A stretch of DNA of 39,600 bases from contig JASMCQ010000081.1 in assembly GCA_030753265.1 (NCBI GenBank), positions 1-39,600 on the forward strand. The letters are read 5' to 3'. Below the pieces are notes generated by a model that was not told the origin of the DNA, ran no database searches, and saw only the letters and a list, made by a program, of their open reading frames with translations. The DNA comes from Dehalococcoidia bacterium. Lineage in GTDB: Bacteria > Chloroflexota > Dehalococcoidia > UBA3495. Below, one piece after another: positions 26,360 through 35,057 of the stretch; positions within the stretch are counted from its first letter, which is position 1; every line of letters starts with the position of its first letter. The position numbers and the translations under genes were made by a program.

Positions 26360-27837
26360 ACGAGGATTTCGCTCGAGCGGCCGGCATGACGAACTCGCAT
26401 ATCCTGGTGCCCGACTTCGATTACCTGGAACCCGCGTCGTTGGAGGAGGCGGTGGCCCTGCTGACCCGGCACGGGGATGGAGTCCGGGTGCTGGCCGGCG
26501 GCACCGACCTGATCGTCCGGATGAAGCTGGAACGGCTGGCTCCCAGATACTTGCTCAGCATCCAGAAGATTCCCGGTCTTGGTGGAATAGTGTCGGAGAA
26601 CGGCGGTGTACGCATCGGCGCGCGCACCCCCATTCGAGAGTTGCGCAACGACCCCCGAGTCCGGGCCTGGTACCCGGCGCTGGCGGAGGCGTGCGCCGCG
26701 TTCAGCTCAACGCCGGTCCAGGTGATGGGCACCATTGGCGGGAACCTGTGCAACGCCTCACCGGCGTCCGATTGCGCTCCGCCGCTGATCGCCTTCGGCG
26801 CGGAGGCGGTTATTTTTGGTCCGGGGGGTGAGCGGTGGCTCCCGCTCGACGAGTTCTTCCTGGGACCCGGCCGGACGGCGCTACGAATGGGCGAACTGCT
26901 GGTCGCGGTTGCTCTCCGGCAGCCTCGGCAGGGAACCGGAAGTGCGTTCCTGAAGGTCTCCCGGGTGGCCGCCGACATCGCCAAGGTAAACGGGGCGTTC
27001 ACAGTCGTGCGGGAGGGGGACCGTGTCGTCGACTGCCGGCTGGCTTTTGGGTCGGTGGCGCCAACACCAGTCCGCGCGCGTGGGGCGGAGGCGTTTCTCA
27101 CGGGACGGGCCTTCGGCACGGAACTGGTGGCCGAGATAGCCGGGGCCGCAATGGAAGAGGTCTCGCCCATCGATGACGTGCGCTCGGCCGCGTGGTACCG
27201 CCGGGAAATGGTCCGGGTGCTGACCCACGACGGCCTGCACCGGGCCTGGGAGCAGGCCTCGAAAGAGCCGCCCGACTCGCCTCTTGAACCCAACGGGGCG
27301 GCCTCAAGTTCACCGGGAGGTATCGAATCGCGGCAGGCGGCCGGTGTCCGGGCGGCGGCTCAACGGCACGGCATCGACCTGACCTTGAACGGCGAGCGGC
27401 GCCGGGCCTGGGTGATGCCGAACGACCTGCTGCTGAACGTGCTTCGGGAAGACCTGGCGTTGACCGGCTGCAAGTACGGGTGCGGCATCGGGGAGTGCGG
27501 CGCCTGCACGGTCCACCTGGACGGGGAGCCGGTGCTTTCGTGCCTGGTGCCGGCCGTGGCGGCCGATGGCGGCGAAATCGTGACCGTGGAGGGGCTTCAG
27601 AAGCCGGACGGCGAGCTGGACCCTCTCCAGCGAGCGTTCATCGAGCACGGGGCCTTCCAATGTGGTTTTTGCACTCCGGGCATGTTGATGACGGCCAAGA
27701 GCCTGCTTGGTGAGAATCCGCATCCAACGGAGGAGCAGGTGCGGGACTACTTGAAGGGTAGCTTCTGCCGCTGCACCGGGTACGCCGGCATCCTGCGCGC
27801 CGTGATGAGCTGCGCGGCCTCGGAGGGCGGCCAGTGA
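26356..27837 (+). CDS. Fused FAD-binding and [2Fe-2S] subunit of molybdenum hydroxylase (set 1)
   Basis: 493 aa. Residues ~15-290 are the CoxM-type FAD domain: VLAGGTDLIVRMKL, then MGTIGGNLCNASPASD. After a Pro/Ser-rich linker (about 300-340), residues ~345-493 are a CoxS-type double [2Fe-2S] domain: CKYGCGIGECGAC with its fourth Cys in VLSCLVP, then CGFCTPGM and CRCTGYAG. So one polypeptide replaces the separate M and S subunits. The order FAD then iron-sulphur is reversed relative to eukaryotic-type XDH, where the iron-sulphur part comes first. GTG start with AAGGAGC upstream; it overlaps the L subunit stop by four nt (GTGA), so they are translationally coupled. Confidence 0.93.
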   Translation: MNEDFARAAGMTNSHILVPDFDYLEPASLEEAVALLTRHGDGVRVLAGGTDLIVRMKLERLAPRYLLSIQKIPGLGGIVSENGGVRIGARTPIRELRNDPRVRAWYPALAEACAAFSSTPVQVMGTIGGNLCNASPASDCAPPLIAFGAEAVIFGPGGERWLPLDEFFLGPGRTALRMGELLVAVALRQPRQGTGSAFLKVSRVAADIAKVNGAFTVVREGDRVVDCRLAFGSVAPTPVRARGAEAFLTGRAFGTELVAEIAGAAMEEVSPIDDVRSAAWYRREMVRVLTHDGLHRAWEQASKEPPDSPLEPNGAASSSPGGIESRQAAGVRAAAQRHGIDLTLNGERRRAWVMPNDLLLNVLREDLALTGCKYGCGIGECGACTVHLDGEPVLSCLVPAVAADGGEIVTVEGLQKPDGELDPLQRAFIEHGAFQCGFCTPGMLMTAKSLLGENPHPTEEQVRDYLKGSFCRCTGYAGILRAVMSCAASEGGQ

Positions 27838-27903
27838 TGCCCGCGCTGCGGCCTGAGCCATGAATAGACCGCTAACCCATACGAGGAACAACTTCCTCTC
27901 GCT

Positions 27904-27922
27904 CCCCCTTTGTTAAAGGGGG
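27904..27922. repeat. Hairpin of the CCCCCTTT-AAAGGGGG type
   Basis: A perfect 8-bp inverted repeat with a GTT loop, followed by ATAATAGGGGA. It looks like one of the short palindromic intergenic repeats common in bacterial genomes. No T-run follows, so a terminator is unlikely. It separates the two molybdenum hydroxylase sets. Confidence 0.6.
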
Positions 27923-27959
27923 ATAATAGGGGATTTTGCCCGCTACGACGGAGGCACTA

Positions 27960-28829
27960 ATGCTGCCAGGGTTTGCCCTATTGATGCCGGAAACGTTGCC
28001 TGAAGCGCTCGACTTGCTGGCCGAAAGCGCGCGCGAGGTCACGCCGGTGTCGGGTGGCACGAATCTGATCGTGGATATGCGGAGCGGACGCCGCCGGCCC
28101 GGCACGCTGATGAACATCGCCGGGATAAAAGAGCTGGGCGGCATCCGGCGTGAGGACGGACACCTGGTCATCGGTGGCGGCGTCACCATTGCCGATCTGT
28201 TGGATGAGCCCCTGGTGGCCCAGCATGCCTCGATTCTGAAAGAAGCCGCCTCGGTTTTCGGAAGCCCCCTGGTGCGGAACCGGGCCACGGTGGGGGGTAA
28301 CTTAGCGGACGCCTCACCGGCGGCGGACCTGGCTCCCCCCTTTCTGGCCCTGGACGCAGAGGTCGAGCTGGCCAGCGCGGAAGGACAACGCCGGGTGCCG
28401 CTGGAGGAGTTCATGGTTGGGGTGAGGGAGACACTCCTTCAACCTCAGGAGCTTCTGGTTGCGGTGCGCTGCCCCGTGCCGCCGCCACACAGCGCGGGGG
28501 CTTTCTGCAAACTGGGGCTACGAAAGGCGGATGCCATCTCGGTGGTAAGCGTCGCCGTGATGCTGGAGGGCGATGGCGACGGCCGCTTCCGCCAGGCGCG
28601 CATCGCAATGGGCGCGGTAGCTCCTCGTCCCATTCGAGCCCACGCCGCCGAAGACCTGTTGCGCGGCCGGCCGTTTGATCCCGCAACCATAGCCGAGGCT
28701 GCCCGCCTGGCGTCCGAGCCGGCCAGCCCCATCGACGACATCCGGGGCTCGGCAGCCTATCGACGGCGGATGATAGGCGTGCTGGTGCGGCGTCTGCTGA
28801 CCGCGGCCGCCGCCGGTGCGCGCAATTAG
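27960..28829 (+). CDS. FAD-binding (CoxM-type) subunit of molybdenum hydroxylase (set 2)
   Basis: 289 aa. FAD-binding PCMH-type domain followed by a CO-dehydrogenase flavoprotein C-terminal domain. Visible: PVSGGTNLIVDMRSG (about 32-46, pyrophosphate-binding AGGTxLI-like), ATVGGNLADASPAADLAPP, and SPIDDIRGSAAYRR at the C-terminus. It passes electrons from the iron-sulphur subunit to an acceptor. GGAGG lies 5 nt before the ATG at 27960; an upstream TTG is ignored. The small subunit gene follows after 14 nt, then the large one. Confidence 0.93.
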   Translation: MLPGFALLMPETLPEALDLLAESAREVTPVSGGTNLIVDMRSGRRRPGTLMNIAGIKELGGIRREDGHLVIGGGVTIADLLDEPLVAQHASILKEAASVFGSPLVRNRATVGGNLADASPAADLAPPFLALDAEVELASAEGQRRVPLEEFMVGVRETLLQPQELLVAVRCPVPPPHSAGAFCKLGLRKADAISVVSVAVMLEGDGDGRFRQARIAMGAVAPRPIRAHAAEDLLRGRPFDPATIAEAARLASEPASPIDDIRGSAAYRRRMIGVLVRRLLTAAAAGARN

Positions 28830-28843
28830 ACTGGGGAGAAGCG

Positions 28844-29317
28844 ATGCAATCAATGGTTGTGACGTTCAACATCAACGGGCGCGAGCACCGGGTGGCGCTG
28901 GCCCCCAACGTGACCCTGCTCCGTGCCCTGCGCGATCTGGGCTACACCGATGTCAAGAACGGCTGCGAGAAAGGGGACTGCGGAGCATGCGCCGTGCTGT
29001 TGGACGGCAGGGCCGTCAATAGCTGCCTGGCGCTGGCCTGGCAGGCTGGCCAGTCGCGGATCGTCACCAACGCCGGCCTGGGGACGCCGGACAACCCCCA
29101 CACCCTCCAAGAGGCTTTCGCCGATGCGGCGGCCGCCCAGTGCGGTTACTGCCCGCCGGGCATGATCATCGCGGCGAAGGCGCTGCTGGACCGGACCCCG
29201 CACCCTGATGAGGAAGAGGTCCGGGAGGCCCTCTCGGGCAACCTGTGCCGCTGCACCGGATATGGGCCGATCCTCGAGGCGGTGCTGGCCGCCGCCGCGG
29301 AGGGAATCGGCGCATGA
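28844..29317 (+). CDS. [2Fe-2S] (CoxS-type) subunit of molybdenum hydroxylase (set 2)
   Basis: 157 aa, the usual size. Two [2Fe-2S] clusters: plant-type ferredoxin part with CEKGDCGAC and the fourth Cys in VNSCLAL, and the helical part with CGYCPPGM and CRCTGYG. It carries electrons from the molybdenum centre to FAD. GGGGAG precedes the ATG, and the stop overlaps the ATG of the next gene (ATGA), so translation is coupled. Confidence 0.95.
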   Translation: MQSMVVTFNINGREHRVALAPNVTLLRALRDLGYTDVKNGCEKGDCGACAVLLDGRAVNSCLALAWQAGQSRIVTNAGLGTPDNPHTLQEAFADAAAAQCGYCPPGMIIAAKALLDRTPHPDEEEVREALSGNLCRCTGYGPILEAVLAAAAEGIGA

Positions 29318-31644
29318 TATACCAGGCCAAGCCGCTGCCTCCCGTGGACTTGCCCAAGCTGCGTCAGGTGGGCAAGCCGCTTCGCCGGGTGGATGCCCTC
29401 GGCAAAGCAGCGGGCGCCACCGTGTACGCGGGGGACTACGCGATGCCGAACATGCTCCACGGCAAGGTTCTCCGGAGCACCCACGCTTCGGCGCGCATCG
29501 GGCGCGTGGACGCAAGCAAGGCGCGGGCGCTGCCGGGCGTGGCCTGCGTCCTGACGGCGGAGGACCTGCCGGGCGGTAAGCTGGTCAGCGACATGCCGGG
29601 CCAGACCGGGCAACGGCGGCGCTCCGGCTCCGACGTGCCGGTGTTGGCCTCCGGCGTGGTCCGCTTCGTGGGCGAGCCCATCGCGCTGGTGGCCGCGGAA
29701 TCGGAGGAGATCGCGCAACGTGCGCTGGAGTTGGTTGGCATCGAGTATGAGCCGCTGCCGGGGGTGTTCAGCCCCGCCGCGGCGATGGGGCCGGGCGCGC
29801 CCATCGTCCACGAGCCGGACAACATCGTGGCCCGGCAGAGGATACGCAAGGGCGACCCGGAGGCCGGCATGGCGGCGGCGGACCTCATCGTGGAAAACAC
29901 CTTCCGCATGCCCTTTATCGAGCACGCTTACCTGGAGCCCGAGGCCGGCGTGGCCTGGGTGGATGAGCAGGGGGTGATCAACATCCGGACCTCGACCCAG
30001 GTTATCGAGCACTTCCGCAGCATCGCCATGGCTGTGGGGGTCCCCCAGAACAAAATACGCGTGCAGGGGGCGATGTTGGGTGGCGGATTTGGTGGGAAGG
30101 AAGACATTACGGTCGAGATATTCCTGGCGCTGCTGGCCAAGAGTACCCGCCGCCCGGTGCGCCTGGCGTATACCCGGGAGGAGTCTTTCATGGCCCACTC
30201 CAAGCGCCATCCGTTCACGATCACCCATCGCACCGGTGTCAAACGCGATGGACGCATCACGGCTGCCCAGATCGAGTTGACCTCGGACTCCGGCGCCTAC
30301 CCCTACCTGAGCCCCTACGTGTTGCTCTACGCGGTGGCCGCGGCCTGCGGACCTTACCGGGTGGACAACCTCCACGTGGACGGCGTGGCCGTCGCCACCA
30401 ACAATCCATTCACCAGCGCTTTCCGCGGCTTTGGCGCCGCCCAGGCCTGCGTGGCTTACGAGCAGCAGATGGACGAGATCGCGAGGGCGCTGAAGATGGA
30501 CCCGCTGGAGCTGCGGTGCGTGAACTACCTCAAGACCGGAGACCGGAACGGCACCGGGCAGGAGATCGAGAGCGCCGCCTGGTTGGAGGAAACGGCCACA
30601 CGGGCGCTTGCGGCGCTGGGCGAGAAGACGCCGGACCGGGGCCCGGTGAAAGTGGGGCGGGGCTTCGCCTCTTACGTGCAGAGCTACGGCCGCATCACCT
30701 GGCTGCACGATACCAGCCGCGCTTGGGTCGGCGTGGAACTGGATGGCACGGTGTTGGTCCGGTCCAGCGCGCCCGACTTGGGGGCCGGGCAGGCGTCTGC
30801 CCTGTGCCAGGTCGCCGGCGAGGTGCTCGGGGTGCCGCTGGCGGAGGTGGTCATCCACAGCATGGACTCAGCGCTGACGCCCCTGGCGGGCACGACCACC
30901 GCCACCCGGCAGACCTACATGTCGGGCAACGCCGTCCTACAGGCTGCCACCGCGGTGCGCGACGTTCTGCTCGAACGCGCCTCCAGGCACTTCGAGGAGA
31001 AGTCCGAGCGCCTGGATATGGCCGATGGCCGGGTGTTCGTCAAGGATCGGCCGCAAGAATCGCTGCCGTTGTCGGAATTGGCCGCGATGTGCGCCGCCGA
31101 GGGCCTGCCGCTGGCTGACCTGGCTCAATTCGAAGCCCCCTTCAGCGACCCTATCGACCCGGAGACCGGACAGGGCCGGGCCTACCCGGACTTCACCTTT
31201 GGCGCGCAAGCGGTCGAAGTGGCCGTGGATACCGAGACGGGCGAGGTCAGCGTACTCAAGAGCGTCGCCTGCCACGACATCGGCCGGGCGATCAACCCGG
31301 TTTCGGTGGAAGGGCAGATACAGGGAGGCAGCGCTCAAGGGCTCGCCTACGCGCTGCTGGAGGAGCTGGTGGTCAAGGAAGGCGTGATCCAGACGCCATC
31401 GCTGTCCGAGTACCTGATCCCCACGGCCTGCGATCTTCCCACGACCAAGGCGATCCTCCTGGAATCGGGCACCGGCCTGGGGCCGTTCGGGGCCAAGGGA
31501 ATCGGAGAGCCGTCGCTAACCCCGGCCGCGCCGGCCCTTGCCAACGCCGTGGCCAACGCCATCGGGACGCGCGTTCACGACCTGCCGCTGACCCTCGAGA
31601 AGGTGCTGGCGGCGGTGGACCGCGTTGCGGGCGGCGCCGCGTAG
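29314..31644 (+). CDS. Xanthine dehydrogenase family molybdopterin-binding subunit (set 2)
   Basis: 776 aa. A complete large subunit: hammerhead domain (about 15-135, KPLRRVDALGKAAG...), the cofactor motif GGGFGGKED, AFRGFGAAQ (XDH-like rather than CO-dehydrogenase-like), and GPFGAKGIGEPS with the catalytic Glu. It differs from set 1 in keeping GGGFGGK. Likely substrate class is aromatic heterocycle, purine or aldehyde; unknown. Start at 29314 (ATGA overlap with the small subunit); a longer ORF from 29245 would add residues outside the family. A terminator hairpin follows at 31668. Confidence 0.95.
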   Translation: MIYQAKPLPPVDLPKLRQVGKPLRRVDALGKAAGATVYAGDYAMPNMLHGKVLRSTHASARIGRVDASKARALPGVACVLTAEDLPGGKLVSDMPGQTGQRRRSGSDVPVLASGVVRFVGEPIALVAAESEEIAQRALELVGIEYEPLPGVFSPAAAMGPGAPIVHEPDNIVARQRIRKGDPEAGMAAADLIVENTFRMPFIEHAYLEPEAGVAWVDEQGVINIRTSTQVIEHFRSIAMAVGVPQNKIRVQGAMLGGGFGGKEDITVEIFLALLAKSTRRPVRLAYTREESFMAHSKRHPFTITHRTGVKRDGRITAAQIELTSDSGAYPYLSPYVLLYAVAAACGPYRVDNLHVDGVAVATNNPFTSAFRGFGAAQACVAYEQQMDEIARALKMDPLELRCVNYLKTGDRNGTGQEIESAAWLEETATRALAALGEKTPDRGPVKVGRGFASYVQSYGRITWLHDTSRAWVGVELDGTVLVRSSAPDLGAGQASALCQVAGEVLGVPLAEVVIHSMDSALTPLAGTTTATRQTYMSGNAVLQAATAVRDVLLERASRHFEEKSERLDMADGRVFVKDRPQESLPLSELAAMCAAEGLPLADLAQFEAPFSDPIDPETGQGRAYPDFTFGAQAVEVAVDTETGEVSVLKSVACHDIGRAINPVSVEGQIQGGSAQGLAYALLEELVVKEGVIQTPSLSEYLIPTACDLPTTKAILLESGTGLGPFGAKGIGEPSLTPAAPALANAVANAIGTRVHDLPLTLEKVLAAVDRVAGGAA

Positions 31645-31667
31645 GGGGCTGTCGACCCAGCCTTTGT

Positions 31668-31710
31668 ATCTGAATCTCGGCCCGGCACGGGTCAAGATTC
31701 AGATTTCTTC
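31668..31710 (+). terminator. Probable terminator of molybdenum hydroxylase operon 2
   Basis: A 10-bp stem (31668-31677 with 31695-31704) encloses a second 4-bp stem CCCG/CGGG around GCA, then TTCTTC follows. The T-run is imperfect. Confidence 0.6.
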
Positions 31711-31784
31711 ACAACCTCCGGGGCGGACCGGCCAGCCTTGGTACCTTCCCCGCCGTCTCAAATATGGCGGGCGGGTCTGCCAGG

Positions 31785-31812
31785 TTGACACCCGCACTTC
31801 ACCGGCTATACT
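31785..31812 (+). promoter_or_regulatory. Sigma-70-type promoter of the aminotransferase/hydantoinase operon
   Basis: TTGACA (31785-31790), 16-nt spacer, TATACT (31807-31812). Confidence 0.7.
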
Positions 31813-31959
31813 TTGTCAGGTTGAGCCAGGCCAGGGAGATAGCGTCCGGCGTAGCCCCGGTGGATTTCACGGCCACACCTGGCAGCCTGGCCCGAATGGC
31901 GGTGCCGCGCTTCGAAGCGAGGCCTCTCAACGCCGACGCGCACACGGAGGTGTCACCCA

Positions 31960-32922
31960 ATGGTTACCTCAGCCGACCTGTGGGCCCACATCAATGGCGA
32001 GTTGGTCCGTGGCAAGGACGCCGTCATCCCCATCTACGACCGTGGAATCCAGTGGGGAGATGCCGTCTACGACTCCATCCGCACCTATAACGGCGCCCCC
32101 TTCCGAATGGAGGAGCGCATCGACCGCTTCCTCCGCTCTCTCTACTATGCCCGCATCGACCCGGGGCTCACCAGGGACGCGATCAAGAAGGCCAGTGAGG
32201 AGGTGCTCGAAGCTAACGTGCCCCTCTTGCAGGCCAACGAAGACCTGTCGATGAACTACTACGTCTCCCGGGGTTCCATGAAGGTCACCGACGGCCTCAC
32301 GCCCGCCGGCACCGTGGCCATCTTCTGCCGGCCCCTCGCTTTTGCGTCATTCGCCCGCTTCTACGTGAAAGGGGCGCCCGGGGTCACCCCGTCCACTCGC
32401 CGCACCCCTCCCGAGTGCCTTTCTCCCAAGGCCAAGGCCGCCAACAAGATGAACCACTTTATGGCCGAGTTGGAAGCCAAAGCTTTCAACCCTGACGCCT
32501 ATCCCATCATCCTGGACCTGGATGGCAACATCACGGAGAGCAGCGCCGCCAACTTTCTCTTTGTCTCCGGAGGAAGGATCAAGATCCCTGACACCCGCAT
32601 GGTGCTCAGCGGCGCGGATATGGGCGCCGCTCTGGAACTTACTTCCGGAATGGGAATTCCGGCCGACGAAGGCTCCTACACCACCTACGATGTTTACAAT
32701 GCCCAAGAAGCCTTTCTTACCACCAACAGTTTCGGCGTCCTACCCATCGTGAGCCTCAACGGCCTTCCCATCGGATCCGGCAAGGTGGGGCCGGTTACGC
32801 GACGGTTGACAGAGGCGTGGATGGACCTGGTCGGCACGGACTTCGTTTCCCAGGCGCTCAGCCACCTCCCGGATGGCGAAAAGGACGAACTGATGGAAGA
32901 GTGGGCGGTGGCGAGGGATTAG
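31960..32922 (+). CDS. Class IV PLP-dependent aminotransferase (branched-chain or D-amino-acid type)
   Basis: 320 aa, fold type IV. Start AHINGELVRGKDAVIPIYDRGIQWGDAVYDSIRTYNGAP is the typical N-terminal segment. Lys159 in KAANKMNHFMAELEA is the likely PLP lysine: spacing to the following N and E-A pair matches D-alanine transaminase (KxxN...EA). ITESSAANFLFV is the phosphate-binding signature. Whether it works on branched-chain amino acids, D-amino acids or an amine cannot be settled. It is followed by HyuA and HyuB after 22 and 104 nt, so it probably belongs with hydantoin or oxoproline metabolism. Confidence 0.9.
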   Translation: MVTSADLWAHINGELVRGKDAVIPIYDRGIQWGDAVYDSIRTYNGAPFRMEERIDRFLRSLYYARIDPGLTRDAIKKASEEVLEANVPLLQANEDLSMNYYVSRGSMKVTDGLTPAGTVAIFCRPLAFASFARFYVKGAPGVTPSTRRTPPECLSPKAKAANKMNHFMAELEAKAFNPDAYPIILDLDGNITESSAANFLFVSGGRIKIPDTRMVLSGADMGAALELTSGMGIPADEGSYTTYDVYNAQEAFLTTNSFGVLPIVSLNGLPIGSGKVGPVTRRLTEAWMDLVGTDFVSQALSHLPDGEKDELMEEWAVARD

Positions 32923-32944
32923 GCCTCAAGGTGAAGGCAACAAG

Positions 32945-34975
32945 ATGATCATCGGCATCGACGTGGGCGGCACCTTCACCGACCTCGTGGCCGTTGACGA
33001 TGCCGGCCGGGTGGTCATCGACAAAGTCCCCTCGACTCCCCACAATGAAGGCCAGGCGGTCCTGAACGGCCTCAAGAACCTGAAAATCCCCCACTCCGCG
33101 GTAGAGCGCCTGGTCCACGGGACCACTGTAGGCACCAACGCTGTCATTCAGCGGAACGGCGCAACCGTCGCCTTCGTTACCACCTATGGCTTCCGGGACC
33201 TTCTGGAAATCGGCCGGGCGAAGCGGGTGACCCCCGGCACCTTGTTCAAGCCTTTCTTTGTCCGCCCCAAACCTCTGGTGCCTCGCTCCCGGTCCTTTGA
33301 AATGAAGGAGCGTACTCTCCATGACGGTCAAATCCTTCACCCGGTGCAGCAAGGGGACATCGCCGAACTGTGCCGCCGGATCAAGGAGTCCGGCGTGGAG
33401 GCGGTAGCAATCTGTTTCCTTCACTCCTACGCCAATTCCACCAACGAAGAGCAGACCGAGAGGCTCATCCGGGAGGCCCTGGGCTCGATATGCATCTCCA
33501 TCTCTTCCAGCGTGGTACCCGAGTACCGGGAGTATGAGCGGTTCTCCACCACCGTGCTCAACGCCTATCTCCAGCCACTGATGGAGCGATACTTGCCCAG
33601 CTTGGAGCGCACCTTGGCCCAGTCGGGTTACAGCAACGAAGTCCTCACCATCGCTTCCAGTGGGGGTTTTATGACCATGGAAACGGCGTTGCGGTACCCC
33701 ATCCGCTCCATCTTGTCCGGGCCAGCGGGAGGTATCGTCCAGTGCATCTTCCTGGCCCAGAGGCTGGGCTTCGAAAACATCATCACCTACGACATGGGCG
33801 GCACCAGCACTGACGTGTGTCTGGTCAAGTCTTACAGCCCCATCATCTCCACCGACAACCTTGTGGGCACCTTTCCTCTGAAGATACCCCAGATAGACAT
33901 CAATACCGTCGGCGCCGGGGGAGGGAGTATCGCCTGGACCGACGTGGATGGTTCCCTGCAGGTCGGCCCGGACAGCGCCGGCGTGGACCCGGGGCCTGCC
34001 GCCTACGGGCACGGTGGGTTACAACCCACGGTAACGGATGCGAACCTTGTTCTGAACCGGGGGAGCGCCCGCCGGCTATTGGGAGGCTCGATCCGCCTTA
34101 AGCTCGAGCCGGCCCAGGTTTCCTTCGAAGCCCTGCTGGCCCATTTGCCTCAGTTGAGCCTTCACCAACTGGCCGAGGGTGTGGTCCGGCTGGCCGTCGC
34201 CCGGATGAGCAGCGCCATCCGGGAGGTCTCCATCCAGCGCGGGCACGACCCCCGGGAGTTCGTCCTGTTCGCCTTCGGTGGCGCCGGTCCCATGCACGCC
34301 ACCCAGGTTGCTGAAGAGCTGGGAATCCAAAAGGTCCTGATTCCACGCTACCCCGGCAACGTGTCCGCGATGGGGCTGGTCAACTGCGACTTGAAGCATG
34401 ACTATGTGAAGACCGGTCTCTGTCGTTTCGGCGATCTCTCAGTTAGCCACCTGGCCGGCGAACTCGGAGAGCTGCAGGAGCGTGCCGTCGCCCAACTCGT
34501 CAGAGAAGGGGTGGCGCCGGAATCCATCATGTGCCACCCGACCCTGGACATACGCTACTTGGGCCAGGCCTTCGAACTCAGCATACCGGTGCGTCTGGCG
34601 GACCCCTCTCCGGAGGACATCGCCGGGGATTTTCACCGGCAACACCAGACCACCTACGGCCACTCGGACCCGGGGGCCCAACTTGAGCTGGTGAACTACC
34701 GCCTTGCCGCCGTGGGCGCGGTGCCGAAGTCGGAGCCGTCTCGCTACGAGAGCCCATCCACCTCCCTGGGCGATGCTGAGATTGAAAGACGGCCGGTGTT
34801 CTTTCAAGGGCAGTTTCTGGACTGCCCTGTGTACGAGCGGGAGAAACTTCCGGTATCGGCCTCCTTCGCCGGGCCGGCCATAATAGAGGAGTTCGGCGCC
34901 ACCACCGTTGTGTTTCCTTCTTGGCAGGCAAAGGTTGACGACTACGGCAACCTGACACTGGATTACCTGGCATGA
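32945..34975 (+). CDS. Hydantoinase/oxoprolinase family protein, subunit A
   Basis: 676 aa. ATP-dependent amidohydrolase subunit of the hydantoinase A / 5-oxoprolinase / acetone carboxylase family. Motifs: N-terminal GIDVGGTFTDLVAVD (about 3-17), VHGTTVGTNAVIQRNG, ILSGPAGG, YDMGGTSTDVCLV (nucleotide-binding, actin/hexokinase-like), and VGAGGGSIAW. Opens N-methylhydantoins, 5-oxoproline or related cyclic amides. Length is typical. AAGGTGAAGG upstream of the ATG. Pairs with HyuB 82 nt downstream. Confidence 0.94.
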   Translation: MIIGIDVGGTFTDLVAVDDAGRVVIDKVPSTPHNEGQAVLNGLKNLKIPHSAVERLVHGTTVGTNAVIQRNGATVAFVTTYGFRDLLEIGRAKRVTPGTLFKPFFVRPKPLVPRSRSFEMKERTLHDGQILHPVQQGDIAELCRRIKESGVEAVAICFLHSYANSTNEEQTERLIREALGSICISISSSVVPEYREYERFSTTVLNAYLQPLMERYLPSLERTLAQSGYSNEVLTIASSGGFMTMETALRYPIRSILSGPAGGIVQCIFLAQRLGFENIITYDMGGTSTDVCLVKSYSPIISTDNLVGTFPLKIPQIDINTVGAGGGSIAWTDVDGSLQVGPDSAGVDPGPAAYGHGGLQPTVTDANLVLNRGSARRLLGGSIRLKLEPAQVSFEALLAHLPQLSLHQLAEGVVRLAVARMSSAIREVSIQRGHDPREFVLFAFGGAGPMHATQVAEELGIQKVLIPRYPGNVSAMGLVNCDLKHDYVKTGLCRFGDLSVSHLAGELGELQERAVAQLVREGVAPESIMCHPTLDIRYLGQAFELSIPVRLADPSPEDIAGDFHRQHQTTYGHSDPGAQLELVNYRLAAVGAVPKSEPSRYESPSTSLGDAEIERRPVFFQGQFLDCPVYEREKLPVSASFAGPAIIEEFGATTVVFPSWQAKVDDYGNLTLDYLA

Positions 34976-34982
34976 AGTACCG

Positions 34983-35009
34983 GGCGAATCAGGCGAACCA
35001 AGCGAACTG
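34983..35009 (+). repeat. Three near-identical 9-nt repeats
   Basis: GGCGAATCA, GGCGAACCA and AGCGAACTG run in tandem in the gap between hyuA and hyuB, 50 nt before the HyuB start codon. Confidence 0.6.
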
Positions 35010-35057
35010 AGCGGCCGCACGGCCTCCCCAGACGGCCCCTAAGGAAAGGTTCTTGCC

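Larger units (their letters stand above)
31645..31959. other. 315-nt intergenic region
   Basis: Holds the terminator at 31668 and the promoter at 31785. A ~140-nt leader follows before the aminotransferase; no structure recognised in it. Confidence 0.6.

Noticed and set aside
29146..30858. 570-codon minus-strand ORF
   Set aside because: Antisense shadow of the set 2 small and large subunits.
32858..34012. 384-codon minus-strand ORF
   Set aside because: Antisense to HyuA; no motifs.
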